Source: Sipunculus nudus (lineage: Eukaryota; Annelida; Sipuncula; Golfingiida; Sipunculidae). From it: DNA of 64,000 nucleotides. The translations under genes and the position numbers were made by a program. This document shows, piece after piece, positions 23,211-37,200 of this stretch. The stretch lies in contig CM049316.1 in assembly GCA_026874595.1 (NCBI GenBank), forward strand, positions 24,577,839-24,641,838. The letters run 5' to 3'. Positions within the stretch are counted from its first letter, which is position 1; the number at the start of each line of letters is the position of its first letter. The notes under the pieces were generated by a model that was given only the letters and a program-made list of their open reading frames with translations, did not search any database and was not told the DNA's origin.

Positions 23211-24703
23211 CTTCTGCTCCGGGGAATGTAGTCATTTGTCCTTAACTCGAGGATTATCTCCCTCACATTTCTCCCCTCACATGCAGCATTTAAAAAGCAA
23301 TAAAACTTGACTAATGGATGAATATAATTTTAGATGCTTATTCATGCTTATGCATATTCGACTTTATGACTTCAGAGCATAATTTTAGATGTTAAATTGT
23401 ATGTATCTTGTGTACCTATAGTACTTGACAAAAAGAAAGGTATTCGCATTATTGATGATCACTGCACAATTTTTGCGACATTCTTAATGATACACATCGC
23501 TGGGCTTCGGTACACTTAAAATCAGAACTTTTTTAGACTGATCAGTCCGTAATATGGCCTACGTAGTCTATCCGTAATTGGCCTACAATTTAGATTATAT
23601 ATTATTGACCTAACCACAAAGTCATTATACGTCACTTACTGAGGAAGTAATTAGCTGAGTCGAAATATTATCTTTGTTTCATTATCTAATTCGGTTGAAA
23701 CCTCCCAAAGTAAGTACGCTTCCAGAGACAGAGGCAATTTAAGCTCCAATTTTAGATGAAGGTGGTAAAGATAATGTGCTGTGAAAAGAGTGTACTAAGG
23801 AGATTTTGGTCATGGTCGAAGGTTCGACACAGACAGGTTTTTTCTCTAATTACCGCCCTGGCTAATACACGAATGCCGACATATTGTGTCAGACGCCAAA
23901 GGACGTGATGACCCCACCTCCACGAAGGGTCAAGACCCGTTGTGGCATTTAAATTGACAGGACTTAGATAAATCCTCTCCTTGGAGAAGGCTGGAAACCG
24001 TAGTGTGGACAGAGCGGTTATGGAACTTGTACCCACGTTATTTTCTTGAATAAGGCACGATTTGTCCGAGTGTTCGAGTACAAGAAACGTGGATAAAAGA
24101 AGGCTATATGACCTGCAATCAGTTCCTAAACACAGTGGCGTCAATTTATCTTTAAAGGGGGGGGGGGGGGTGTGCTCATACGGATATACTGGAATACGTT
24201 ATTCCTATATATATATATTATTTTCAGAATATAAATCTAATTCCCTGAATAATAGGGGGTAGATTACATTTATCATCTCCTCCCCATGCCAAAATGTGGG
24301 GGATATACACCCCCATTCGCCCTGTATTGGCGGCCCTGCCTAAACAGTACCTTTGGTTCACTTTGTATGGGGAAGGAAGGTTGAGGTTATCCCGGAGTCG
24401 ATTAAGTATACGATAGTTCGCTAATTATCATGTCGACACAGACGTCTATACTTGATGGCGACATCTAACTGACACCTGATCGATCTTAACCTGAACCTCT
24501 GATCGTAAAATAAACGTAACAAGTCGTGTCAGTGGTTGGGCCAAAATAATATTCATGTCCCTGTAGAGAAGTACTTATCCAGAGTGGCGAGTTGCTCGGT
24601 CTGTTTTGGGAACAGATAAAAAGAAGCTACCCTTATGCCAGCGTAAACCTCCTTGAAGCTGTTTTAACCTTTGTGAGTGTTTCTCATGTGTCCCACAGTT
24701 CTG

Positions 24704-24706
<3 letters not shown>

Positions 24707-24755
<49 letters not shown>
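24707..24755. repeat. (TA)n microsatellite
   Basis: A perfect TA run just upstream of the GIY-YIG relic. Confidence 0.95.
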
Positions 24756-24757
<2 letters not shown>

Positions 24758-24945
24758 GGTTGTACATTGTCATAATTTTTTACAAAAACTGGTGGCAGAG
24801 TGCGGCTGACCCGAGCATTTTTATGTTATTGGTTCAACCAACCATACAGTAGAAAAAAAGAACATCGATAGGCATTACGAAGCTTTCATCTCCAAGAAAC
24901 AGCAAAACAGCGACGGCTTAAGAAAGCAACTGTAGAAATCCCGCG

Positions 24946-25260
24946 CGCAGACTGCCCTGTACCCAGACAATACCTAACAGACCGAGTTGTACACCAGGCG
25001 ACAGTCAGGACGGAAGACAACAAAGCAAACCAGACATATGTAGGCTCAACACAGAACACCTTCGCAACTAGATTAAATAAGACTAAACCTCATTTAGAAA
25101 AGTAGCCAGTTAACAAGCACAGAACTCAGCAAATACACCTGGGAATTAAACGAGAGCATCAAGCGCCAGATATTACGTGGAAAATTGCAAAACCCTACTA
25201 GCCGGTATCAAACAGATCACAGGCGCTTGAATCGCTATTTGTGTTGATCTTGGTTTAAAT
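24946..25260 (+). pseudogene. Decayed GIY-YIG endonuclease fragment (Penelope-type retroelement relic)
   Basis: A plus-strand reading gives CPVPRQYLTDRVVHQATV, then NQTYVGSTQNTFATRLN, then a stop. After it come TELSKYTWELN and, one frame over, APDITWKIAKPY. This is the GIY-YIG module found at the end of Penelope-like retroelement polyproteins: VVHQATV / TYVGST in place of the GIY and YIG strands, then the R-N and W-K-I landmarks. In-frame stops and at least one frameshift make it non-functional. It is absent from the equivalent place in copy B (about 60.7-60.9 kb), so it either inserted after the duplication or was deleted there. Confidence 0.65.
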
Positions 25261-27329
25261 AGTGTTTAATTTACCTTAACAATAATCCCCTACCGTTTAA
25301 TGAGCTGTAAACCATGTTATATCGTTTGCCGGTACTTGTTTATATAATAGATACATGCCAAATGACGGTGTCGCAGCTGAAATAAACGTGCTTGAATTCG
25401 CGATTAGTGTGGGGAACTTTTATATTTGGAAGTTTAATCTTGTAAATAAAGATGTTTTCGACAAAAAGGCGCGCGATCATGCTTGTGAAGCGGATAATTC
25501 TCTGGAATTCGGACTTGTGAAAAAAAGTTGTCTTGCCCGCGTAGCGGTGGAGTTCATTACCTTGTTCTTTTATAATGGGTATATCGCCCATACTCAATGT
25601 GTTTTCGGTTTCTAGGCCATTTTAGTGCTGGAAACGAGTGCCTGTGGTCTGCAGGAACGAAACCTTGGCTAAGTGCCCTAGTAGATTATCAGACCACAAA
25701 CCAATTAATAGCTCGGGTTTTTTTTAATCTGGTCTTTATACTGGATATAATAGGTACCACAAAGGTGACATGGCAGGTATATGATCCAAAGTTTTTTTTC
25801 AAGACAACAGAAACAGTTTGAAGCATATGAGATGATGAGTTAATATTATGAAGATTCCGGGTGTTGGTCTATTAGGAATAATGCCAACCATCGTCAGACA
25901 ATTTTATAATGGATCCATGGATGCTCGAAATATGACACCAGCATAAAAATACAACTTAGTTACATCAAGCGTTAACTCATTTGTTTTATTAGAATTGGAT
26001 AAACACAAGTTTTTACAACTCTCTGCAAAAGTATATATGTGTTAAAGTGAAATTAAGCCAAATACGTTATTACATTCATATACCCTAAACATACATAAAT
26101 GCATTAACTGTCGGTACGTTCATGTATGCATGAACACGCAAGCGTATATTGCAGACATGTATCCACTATGCACGCAGACATGTATCCACTATGCACGCAG
26201 TTAAACACTCGTTAATCGCCAGTACTAATTGGTGTGCGTCCTACTAGGTTCGTTGCGGTTATCAAAATATATTCCTAACAATTCGAGGTTAGATGGGCTA
26301 AATATTCTTTCATCTATTTTCGTATCAGGTTTAAAGTCCTTTGTCTGAGCAGTCGTGACTTAATTAAATCATTTCTGTCTTCAAATATAGGCTGAGATAA
26401 AACCTTTTTATCCTAAAAATTGTATAAATATGTGATCTATGTGATTAAATAATGCACTGTTGAACATTCATAATGCTCATTTAAATCTGAAACACTCCTG
26501 TTGAGCATAGCATACCCATATAAAGGTCACACGGACCTAATTTAAGTTAACGTTATCCATGATATGACATGTTAATACTATCCGACTGAAATAAAAAATT
26601 AAAAAAAAAATCGTACAACTAATAGAAACTAGGCCAGGCATTTGGCGATGATTAACATTTAATCTTTCTTGTTTTTAGGAAAGGTAACCGCGATACAAAG
26701 CAAAATAATTATATTTTCTGTTGTATCCAGATAATGATGATACACACCCTGTTGGTTTACTTAAAATATGTTAACATAGGATTGCGTAACCTGTATCTTT
26801 CCAGCACACGAGTCACATTTTCCCTCTAGATTCTAGCAGAGACAGCTGCAACCAAATGCTTCTGTAAACACACTGTTAAATGTTAGAACAAAGACTCAAA
26901 AGATTCTTTTAAAAAAATCATGCGAAAAGATAGTAAGATCGCAGCCTGGTGGCCATACTGGGTCTCTTTAGGAAAATTATCTTCTAACTTGTTGGAAAAG
27001 TTAAAAAAATGAATTGCAGAAAATAGGTCGATATAAGTGGCGCAACCGAAAGGATGTTTTAAATATTGATAACATGACCGAATATATAGGCAACATTTTA
27101 TGATGACACCTACAACCGTTCTTATGAAATCTGGCTATTTGCCTGAACAAGACAGGCAAGTCTAAACTTCCGAGGTGATCCAACACGTTTGCCAAATGTT
27201 ACTCGGAAAATAAAGATGCAGTTCCGTTCCAACCTTGCATGCTGATAGCTGGATATGAGACATTAATTTTTTTAAATTTTATAAAGTAAAATATTTTTCT
27301 GCTCCCTTTTACTCGCACAGGAACCTGAC

Positions 27330-27550
27330 ATTCAGAGTGCCCAAAATCATGACTTGTTTTTGCCCCGTAGATCGAGAATGTAGGTCATCATGAACAAATT
27401 TCGGCTTTCTTATGAGCATTTTCCAGCCCCTTCCTTAACATTAAGTTTCTTGGCTCAACTGTTAAGATCTGTGCTCTTTGGACGGAGAATAATCAGCTGA
27501 CCAAAGGGTGATTGCTATAACTCAGTTCATTTCTAGTCACCTGAGCTAAA
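27330..27550 (+). mobile_element. Pearl-like 3' end abutting the GTPase-ApoL stop codon (copy A)
   Basis: It contains AGATCTGTGCTCTTTGGACGG, a degraded ATAACTCAG...TCACCTGAGCTAAAAA tail, and the usual GTCATCATGA-ACAAATTTCGGC-like lead. It ends about 30 bp before the stop codon of the minus-strand gene. An equivalent copy lies at about 62490-62672 next to copy B. Confidence 0.5.
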
Positions 27551-27582
27551 AACAGATGCAGATACAGCATGCTAAATGTAAC

Positions 27583-28345
27583 CTATTTAGGATACGTGGT
27601 CAGTCGCTCATAGACCTCTTTTACATTGTTTGTTTGGTTTTCAAGTTCTTTCTGAATGGCGTTGAAATTCTCAATTGTTATTGTCTTCTTTTTGCCAACA
27701 AGCTGTCTAATGCTGTCGACAAGGGTGTAAGGAGGGAAGACAGCACTCACGACAGGTAACACTTTTGCCTCTGACGAATCACCGCACGCTACATTCTTAA
27801 GCTGTGGTAATTCTGTCCGAGATGACATTTTTCGGCACTCTCTGATGGGAAACTGTGCAAGTTCCTTTTTCAGAGGAAGCCCCCTTTTCACTGCCGCCAG
27901 GACACAACATTTCAGTAATTCAACGTCTGTAATTTCATCCATTCCTTCCAAGCTTTTATCGATATTTTGCAGAGCAGTTGCCATTTCTTCATATGCTTTC
28001 TTGTCATTTTTTTGTGGCGGAACTGTGTTCACTTCTCATATCTGATTCAATGAACTGGTTTTTCAACTTGGCCCCGCCAGATGTTAAGGCGCCTGCCGCA
28101 GCCACGGCACCACCGATAGGTAATAAAGGAAGGAAGATGAGGCCCCCTGCCATTATCCCAAGTCCTACACCTGACATGGTAGCCCCAGCTGCACGAGCAA
28201 TATTTACGTTTCGGCCATGCTTTTCCAAGTCCGTAATGTGCTCTTTCAACTTCCCTATAAGATCTTCTCTTTCTTCAATCCAAGCTGTGTATTTTGAAAT
28301 GTATTCCTGGTATAGATGCTCTTCTCCAAGCACTTGTTTTATTAG
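27583..28345 (-). pseudogene. Last exon of copy A (ApoL-like domain), disrupted
   Basis: Compared with the intact 762-bp exon of copy B, this one is 763 bp. The extra base is in a T7 run at 28007-28013, which truncates the frame at MRSEHSSATKK, about 140 residues early. The splice acceptor also differs: copy B has TTTTAG before CTAATAAAACAAG, while here the same place reads TTTTTG (bases 28347-28346), so the AG is lost. The frame is open upstream to an ATG at 28405, so an alternative acceptor (for example after ATTTGAG) is conceivable. The homopolymer shift could be an assembly error, but the acceptor change is a separate substitution. Confidence 0.65.
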
Positions 28346-31300
28346 CAAAAACATTATTTTGTTAATGTAAATATATATATGAACCTCAAATACACTATCA
28401 GCCATATTTATTGTATCAGATCATCTTGCATATCGAAATATGATGAGATTGTTATGTCCTACGTCATACTACGTCATACTACGTCAAAAAAAAAAATAAA
28501 TATTTCAGTTAACCAAAGAAGAATATGTAACCAAAACATAATAATTTTCTGCTGGTGTAAAATACTGTTTCTGTAATATGTGTCTATAATATGCATGCGT
28601 ATTGTTCAGATGGCAAAGGAACCTCGCCGGTTCGGTGTCTGCATATCTCGTCCGCATATCTGCCTCTTACCTCCCTTCGTCGTTTCTCAGTATCCAACAG
28701 GGCATCCTTTTCCTCTGTCCAACGCCCAAGCAATTCTTTGAATGTCGTTTTTATAACTGACTGTAATTTGGTACTTCCTCTGATTCGGAGCAGAAATTCT
28801 GTTTCTGTTGATTTAGCAAGGGTAGAAAGATCTTTTTCAAGATGTTTGATATCCATATTTGCTTCAACATCTTCTAGCTCGGGTCGAAGCTTTAAACGAA
28901 ATTTAAAATTTTTAATGTATATATATATATATGTTTTATATTAACAATATTCGCTCTATAATAAGATTTTACGTTATGTTTGATATGAATTCAGTAGATG
29001 TTATTTAAGGAAGGAAACATTTTGCCATGGATGTCCGATTGTTGTTAATTAATGCATGAGTAATAAAGACACCTTTTCGAACTGCTTTTCATGATTCTTC
29101 CAGATGTCTTCCAGCATCTTAACGTTGAATTCTTCATGAAAACCCTGATGGTATATAAAAAGAGTTTTAGAATTGTATAATCCTGGCCACTTACAATAAA
29201 CACATAAATAAATAAATAAATATATATATGTATATATAAACATATACACTTGCAAATTTGCGCATTTTTAGATGTCATGAATATATACATTTTGGAGGAC
29301 ATAAAACTCCACTGAAATTTATTTGATGCTTTATATTTAAAATTACGTTCTATTTGTTTTTCATTTTGAGTGGCTATTTCGAGCACTTACCTCCGTGAAG
29401 GCATTTATTTCACATGTAATCAGGCGGCGTGAAGCCCCCTCGAACAAGGTTTTCCATGTCTGCAATTATAGCTTTGTACAAGAGCATAATGGTTCTCTTC
29501 CGATTCTTCATACATTATTTATTCATTAAGAGCTTATCAAGTGGATTAAGACAAGGATTTTGATATTTCATGTAATATTAGCTTATATATACCTTAAAAT
29601 GGGAAGCAAGTCCCGCCCCTGTCACCTCGGAATCATTATTCCTCTTCACCAACAAACGCTCTTCGTCCAACAGGTCTATAATCAGTTCTTTTAATTTTTT
29701 CCTGATCTCGCTCTAAGCACTGAAAATGAATGTAATTTTGTAGCAGGACATCCCTTCTTCTGTTTTTTTCCCACCAGAATCTTTGAAAAGGGTAGAAAAT
29801 GCAACACGCCGTCTTCATTTTAGTTTATCAGAAAATTTGTCGGACCCAGTTACCTTTAGGTTAGATTTTTTTTATAAAATACATTCATTTTCTGTTTAAT
29901 GTTTAGAGATGGAATAATAATTGTTTCATTGATCAATTTATCATGAATAATCATGCAAACTGTTTTGATGTAGGAACATTGAAAATCCTTCCGTCTTAAA
30001 ATTTTATCACCAGCTCCTAAATTTATGTATATTTCTTATCTTCACTAAAACGTTCATGATATTAGCTTGTTATCCTGGCACAGAATGTGTGTGCCCTTAC
30101 CACGACAGCGATCCCTCTAAGACTCTTTATATGTACACTTTTTATAGATAGACCTAGCATATGTTCTGGTTAAATTGTGTCTAGGCAGCTGCTCAAAGAA
30201 TGTACATTCCACATTTAACAAGGTATGTATTTGGTTGGTAGTTCAAAGGCAATCGGTATAGCTCTGTTTTGATTGTTCCAGGTTTCAAAAAGCAAGGTAA
30301 GTTGTCCATGCGGTTGTGTCATTCTGTCGAATTTTCATATAGATTTTTGGCAAACACTTTGTTCATAACTTTGGATCATAATGTAACTAAATATTGATGT
30401 TTGCATTTCTCTTACGCCATCTTGGATAAATGGCGGCCATATCAAAATCAGGGTTATGTATCACTCGATGACCGCCATTACAGACAGGGGTAATACAAGA
30501 ACAATTTGATTATTCTCAACAGACGTTTGTAAGTTGATTCTGTAGAGTCAATTTATGATACCACAAATGGTGTATTGTACATATTTAATGAGATAATTCG
30601 CATAAAATTGCATATCTGAATGAATTAGTGGAATAACTTATAAAATAAATAAATCTCTTGATTATATCGCTTTTATAGAAAGAGTAAAGTATTTCGGGTA
30701 CAGCATATTCAATTTTGATGAGATACAACGTATGTTTTATATACTCTCATATTTTTAAATAATAAATAAATTATTCAAAATTGACAAATGAGTGAGATAA
30801 ATGGTAGTGGTCATAGTTATTTCCTTATTATTTCACATAACAGCTATTTAAATAGTTGGTTAGCAGTTCACTTATTAGTCGTAATATATATTTTTTTCAT
30901 TTTTAAAGCTAACTCACATATTTGCTTCATTTATCATCTAATTTGCATATATAACTATATGTATGCCCAATTGGAATAGCGATACTGAATGGAAATTTAA
31001 TATAATATATGATGTAATTTGAGAGCAAATATTCAGTGTGTGACTAAACGGATTTTCCGCATCCAATTCAGTTAATTTACTAATTTGCATCCGCAATGAG
31101 CAGCTGGTCGAATCACGATCGATACTGAGGCCAAGCTTTGACATGTACTTCATAAATATATTAGCTTGATTAATTCAATTAAATATTTGAACTCATTAAT
31201 ATCAGCGTAAATTAATAGAAATGAGTTCAAATAACTTACTTATTTAGCTGAAAGTGAATGAATATGTTATGCGGGTTTCAATCAAATTCAACACAGAGCG

Positions 31301-34227
31301 TACAATCGATCACTACGGATGTTGTTTACACTGGAAAATGTTTGTTCCGTATCCAAGGTATAAGCCAATATGGTCAAAGAATGATAACAATGTGCACCAT
31401 CTGAGCAAAAACAGTAATAATGGGCCATTCTTTTACTGTACACACTGTTTGAATAAACGTCATTGACATAGGGTGATAAATGGTTCATAAAATTGAAATT
31501 TTATAAACTAACGACATTTGAAGATATGCGTAAATAAAAGGATGCCAGTGTTTTAGGATATAAGATCACTAAATTTTACTATTATAGTCTATCGATTTTA
31601 ACTGGGCAGAACATGCGCACTGAAATAACACTATTCCGACGTCACATGTTACAAAAATATAAACTTACAGTTAACAGTATGCTGTACATATTGTAACAAA
31701 TGCATTTAATGTATACCCTACATTTCATACTTATATTTTAACAAACCGTGCACGTGAGCGCATATTTTATTATTATTTCGTCATATAAAAGTCAATTCAT
31801 TACATGTGCATCAGAAATTGATATGGTCAAAGGAGGCAGTTATATAATGGCCCTCTCTCTCCCTTTCTCTAACCCAAAGCCTCTTACATACAGGTTTACA
31901 TTGCATTTTCTAATATCTATTGACCTCATTTATATTTCTTACCAATGTCACGTATATTACAGCGAACTTAATAAAACAAATTCTGCTTTATAAACCAAGA
32001 ACTGCTGTGGCATATGTAGTATGATCAACATTATAATAAATTTATTATTATTTATATGTGATTTAAACTAACATTTTTATACTAGTTATCTAAAGTTATC
32101 GCAAACATGATCGCATTATGTATTAGTATTTATCAAATAAAATATTTATATGATGAAGCTTATTGCGTATATATTGCTTATGGATATAGTTGTGTATTTC
32201 GTTAATGATAGAAAGCTGTAAACGTACGTGACCATTTATCCAGAGCAGTCCAGTTTTCACAGATAAACAAATGATCTAGCACATTTAATATAAGACATTA
32301 AGACATTGATTTAAAATTGGGTAAGAAAACAGGATAAAGAAAAAAAAAATAAAAAGTATTTAACTGAATATGATGTTAAATAGTATGTGCCTTTTCGATA
32401 TATATTTTAACAAAGTAACATCTCTATAGAAGTTCTTTTTTATATAACAGAATACATATGCCAGTTTCTGTCTCATTATTTAAAAATGAAACTCTGACAG
32501 ATGGAAATTTTATTATTATAACATGGATTGATATAAGTGCTGGCATGATACATAGCCCAGATATATCAATCGATATATGAGGACACAAATGATAAGCCAT
32601 GCCTTGACAAGAAGCAATACGATTATTGATATTTGTACTGATTATATATCGGTTGCCCTGAGAAGAATCGAAGTAATAAAAAATGAACAGGACCAAAGGC
32701 ATATACTACAAACAGGGTAAACCTGAAAGGGATAAAATATTCATTCTCTTTCAGAAAGACATCACCAGAACATGAATTTGACCCTCTTCACCTCATAACC
32801 ACTAATTTCTGGTTAAAAATAAAAGCATAAAATTAAATATTCTATAAACTGCTACCCTTCCTACAAAAGGACATATAATAAATAAATGTTTTTATTATAT
32901 AATTAATTCCACTAATTCATTAAGATATGCAAATTTATGCAAAATATCTCATTAAACATGTACAACTAATTTTTAGCATAAAATCGATTTTACAGGTAAT
33001 TTACTACGTAATCAACTAAGAAAAGTTTTCTATTGAAGATTATCAAATTGTTTTTGAGTTTCCCCTGGGTAGAATGGCGTTTTTTTAAATGATTTTTACC
33101 CTAGTTTTGATATGAGAGCAATTTATCCAAGATCACGGAAGAAAAATGCAAACATTGATTTTTATTTATATTATGATCCCAAGTTATGAAAAAAAAGTTT
33201 GCAAAAATCTATATGAATATTCAACAGGAGCCAAAATTATGACATAACCGCATACATTACATTAGTGATGTGGTAATACAGACATGAATAAGGAGAAATC
33301 GTGCTTGAAAATAATGAACACCTACCCCCTAGTTGTCCTTTGAATTCTGTTCTGCCCCCTTCTTTTTCCGATTCACTTGAATCATCTATATGTTTGTATT
33401 CAGCAGCTGCCTCTCCTGGATACGGCATCAGGAAACACTCGGGTTTCTCAGAAAAGTGGTTTACCCAAAGTCCCAGCTAAAGTTTGAATTGATAGACATG
33501 GTTCTTAGTAATAAAAGAAAGGAAATGATCAATATAGGCATGAGCTCCTTCACTTGGGTTAAAAAAAACTGTCCAGTCCATTTTCCTACACATATAAATA
33601 GATACCTCGAAATTACAAAGGAAACATGCATATTATAATACATTTATTTGTTTTGATTGTTTTTAAGTATTTGTTTATGAACAGGATACGTTATCTACAT
33701 AAATACATAAATGCAGTATGTACATATACATAAGTACATCAGAATAATACGCATGTTGTCTGTCAGGTGATTTAATTGTATTGTTTGTCATATTTCCGAT
33801 AATAAACTGATGCCTATATGACCGATTACTATACCCTTCCTGTACAAGTTTCGGAAACATATTAACAGAAGTGACAGAAAAGCGAAATAATGTTGAAAAA
33901 AATAATATCAACGTGCCTGATGATTTGTTTTTAAGTTCTTTAAACCATTAATAAACTGCTAATTAAAGGTTTTACTGACAGTATGATTGGTACCGTGGGC
34001 CATATATTATTGAAACAGAAGCTTACATTCAGTGTAATTTCCTTAATGCTAAAACCAGTTTAAACAGTCAATCAAAGAGAAAACGTAGCACTTTCAGCTT
34101 CAGTTTCTTGGCAAATGTGTAGTAGCTGCGGCCTTGAAATCGTATTATAAGACATAAAATCCATCGTCTAGACACACAAGCGCACCAATAATGAACACTA
34201 CAACCATCCATAACAAATAAACATGAA

Positions 34228-34265
<38 letters not shown>

Positions 34266-37200
34266 GTGTGGAAGTAACTATCATCACTTTTGTGTCTTTT
34301 TCTGACGTACCTCTAAATCTCTTCCCAGGTACTTCATACCAGCATCTTTACCCCATTTAATATCCTCGGAACCCTGCCAGTCCCGAACCAGGAAGTAAAG
34401 GCGCTGATAAAAGAAAAACATTAGATGAAATATGTGTAGTTCTCAATAATTGGCTTTACTCAACTGTTCGTATATGTTAAGACAAAAAAGCAGAATGTCA
34501 TATACACCATACACATAACAGGAAAAGATATTTAAAGCTTTTCTTTTATCAGCAGTCCGTTCGGAGAATCATTTGTAGCGGAATATTTTCTTATTAGTTG
34601 CATCATTATCTGAATTAAAATCTGTTTAAATCCTTTCATTGTGATCAGACAGTTGCGACATCACACGCATATTTAATATTGTTCTCTATATACAGCGCTT
34701 GAGCGCATGAAAAAGATTAACTTGCATATTTCGATTTGCAATAACAGTTTGTCACCCTCGATATGTGTATATTATTAAGGCGTGCAAGTGGCAGAATTAT
34801 CCATTGACTTGTGGTACATAAAAGTAACGGCTAATATCTGACAGTTGTCTTTCATGTTGAGCTGTCAGTGAATCTGCCATTTTCTCAAATGGTTGCGCTC
34901 GTTTTTGATTAAAACTAAAACGTATCACATCTTATATTAACTTCAATGACTTCAGTAGCAGTATCCGATATTGAAGGAATTTTTTAGCTCAAAAGAAGGA
35001 CGCCATAGAACGCGGAGAGAAAATTAAAGAATATGTAGGATAGACAAAACAGCCTTTACACGACATTATAATATAGATAGTTGAAAGCTCCAGCAGGTAA
35101 ATTGTTGAAAACGACAGTTATATCACGCTTTCGTGTATAACTCCATGAAGGACTCCTAGGCTTCCAATTTTTATTAAAAAAAGCCATAGAGACATATTTC
35201 AATGACTACCAATTGCCATTTTAGTTTATACCTTTGTTGCTTACCCTTCGAGATGTACCCTTCGAAGATTCTACTCAAGTTCGACAAAAAAAAAAGGTTA
35301 CAAAATTAGTCTAACAAGTGATCCAAGGGTCATGACGCTAAGCTGTCTAGGAAGACATTCACGAAAGGAATTTTATCATCTGAATGCAAGATTTTGTAGG
35401 TGGTATCCCAATCCAACTGATACATAGCTCAAAGGATATGGGTAACAGAGACCTAAGTTCAGGTTTCAGGGGGAGATTTTTCATGGACCTCCCTGAATTT
35501 CAAGTATGAAGATTCTAGGTACAGGACCTCGTTGTATATTAAATTAGAAGATTCTAGGTTGAATGGTTATGATTTGTACCCTGTTAACGGACGACTGATC
35601 TTTTAAGGTCTCAAAAATAGAGAAAATAATGCATAAAAATTCGCAAAATTCCAGGTAACGCCACCAGTCTGAAGGAACTGATGAAACAGTCCATGATGAA
35701 TATGCATGCAAAGAATCATGGTGATCGATGCATTAGTTTATCAGATACTTTTTTTTTATCAAATTTTTGATTATTCTGGGGGGTAGTTATGAGCCAGATA
35801 GCTCAGAGGATATGGGTAACAGAGACCTATTTTCACGTTTCCAAGAAGATTTTTTATGGACTTTCTTGGATGTCCAGTTAGAGATTTTAGTTCCAAAGGT
35901 TATGATTTATGCCGTGAGCAGACGACCACATCTCAAAAATAGAGAAAAAAATGCGTAAAAATTTGAAAAATACAGGTGGCGCCACCAGTCTGCAGGAACT
36001 GACGTAAAGCTCCATGATAAATATTCAAGCAAAGAATCATGGTGTTCAATGCATTAGTTTTCAAGGTACTAGAGCTGTTCTATCAAATTTTCAATTATTC
36101 TTGGGGCTACTTCTGAGCCCCATAGCTCGGACGAAATGGGGAACATAGACCTAATTTCAGGCTTCCAAGGAGATTTTTTTTTATGGACCTTTGCGGATAT
36201 CCAGTTAGACGATTTTAGGTACAAAGGTTATGATTTTTGCCGTTAGCAGACGACCACATCTTTGAGGGTCTCAAAAACAGAGAACAAAAATGGGTAAAAA
36301 TTTGAAAAAAATCAAGGTGGCGCCACCAGTCTGCAAGAACTGATGTGAAGCTCCATGATAAATATTCAAGCAAAGAATCATGGTTATCAATGCATTAGTT
36401 TTCAAGATACTAGAATTTTCAATTATTCTAGGGGCTATTTCTTAGCCCCTTAGCTCGGAGGATATGGGTAACATAGACCTAATTTCAAGCTTCCAAGGAG
36501 ATTTGTAGATTCCGGGTACAGCGGTTACGATTTGTGCTTGGTTAACGGACAGACAGAAGGACGGGCAAACGACGGACAAAGAGTGATCGCAAATACACAT
36601 CTGCACAACTATTTACACTAAAGTATCTCACCTGAAAAGGTTTCTCTTGAGATGGCTGTGCCAATGCTAAAGTCAGCTGAGCGATATGTACGGCACTCTG
36701 TAAGAAAAATTAAATCTCTCAGATTATTGAGACTTGCTATCTATTAATGTTAATATTTGTTCCCTATTTAAGGATATCTAAGTTTTAATATGTCTCTCAA
36801 ATGAAGTATTATAATAGATATCCTTTTTTAATTTACATAAACAGACGTTTACAATTATACATAACAGAGGCATATATTACAGAGACTACAAAATCAGAGC
36901 ACATGAGAGTACCAGTTACCGTCATAACATGTAAACAGTCAGAGGCACAACTGAAAATCAACAAAATGTTCCTTATATAGTACCTTTTTTTCTTATGTTA
37001 ACTGCAGCTTTACGTAAAACCAGAGAATTATAACCTTCTTCTACACATGCAAAAGAACATTTTCTGGAAGAACAGGTAAGGCCCCATACAAAATATTACC
37101 ACAGTCTATATATTCGGCATTTCTATATTTATTTTTCTTTCCCAAGATTGAAGCTGATTGAACAAGCATTTTGCATAAATGCATTCATAACAGATATGAC

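Larger units (their letters stand above)
18269..28893. repeat. Segmental duplicate, copy A (left unit)
   Basis: It is collinear with 54101-64000. Anchors include GGAATCTCATGACATTTCC (18297 and 54127), the open frames at 21537 and 57373, and the gene exons at 28889-27583 and 63996-62705. The offset is about 35.83 kb at the left and 35.1 kb at the right, the difference being indels, microsatellites and insertions. Between 18278 and 27330 I see no supported gene other than the relic at 24.95 kb. It is the 3' flank of the GTPase-ApoL gene. Confidence 0.85.

Noticed and set aside
24575-24757. Open frame with a long IY repeat
   Set aside because: It is produced by the TA microsatellite; the same applies to frames at 53012 and 55735.
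27583-28032. A separate 149-residue gene starting inside the copy A last exon
   Set aside because: Comparison with copy B shows that it is the downstream half of one exon, separated by the T7 frameshift.
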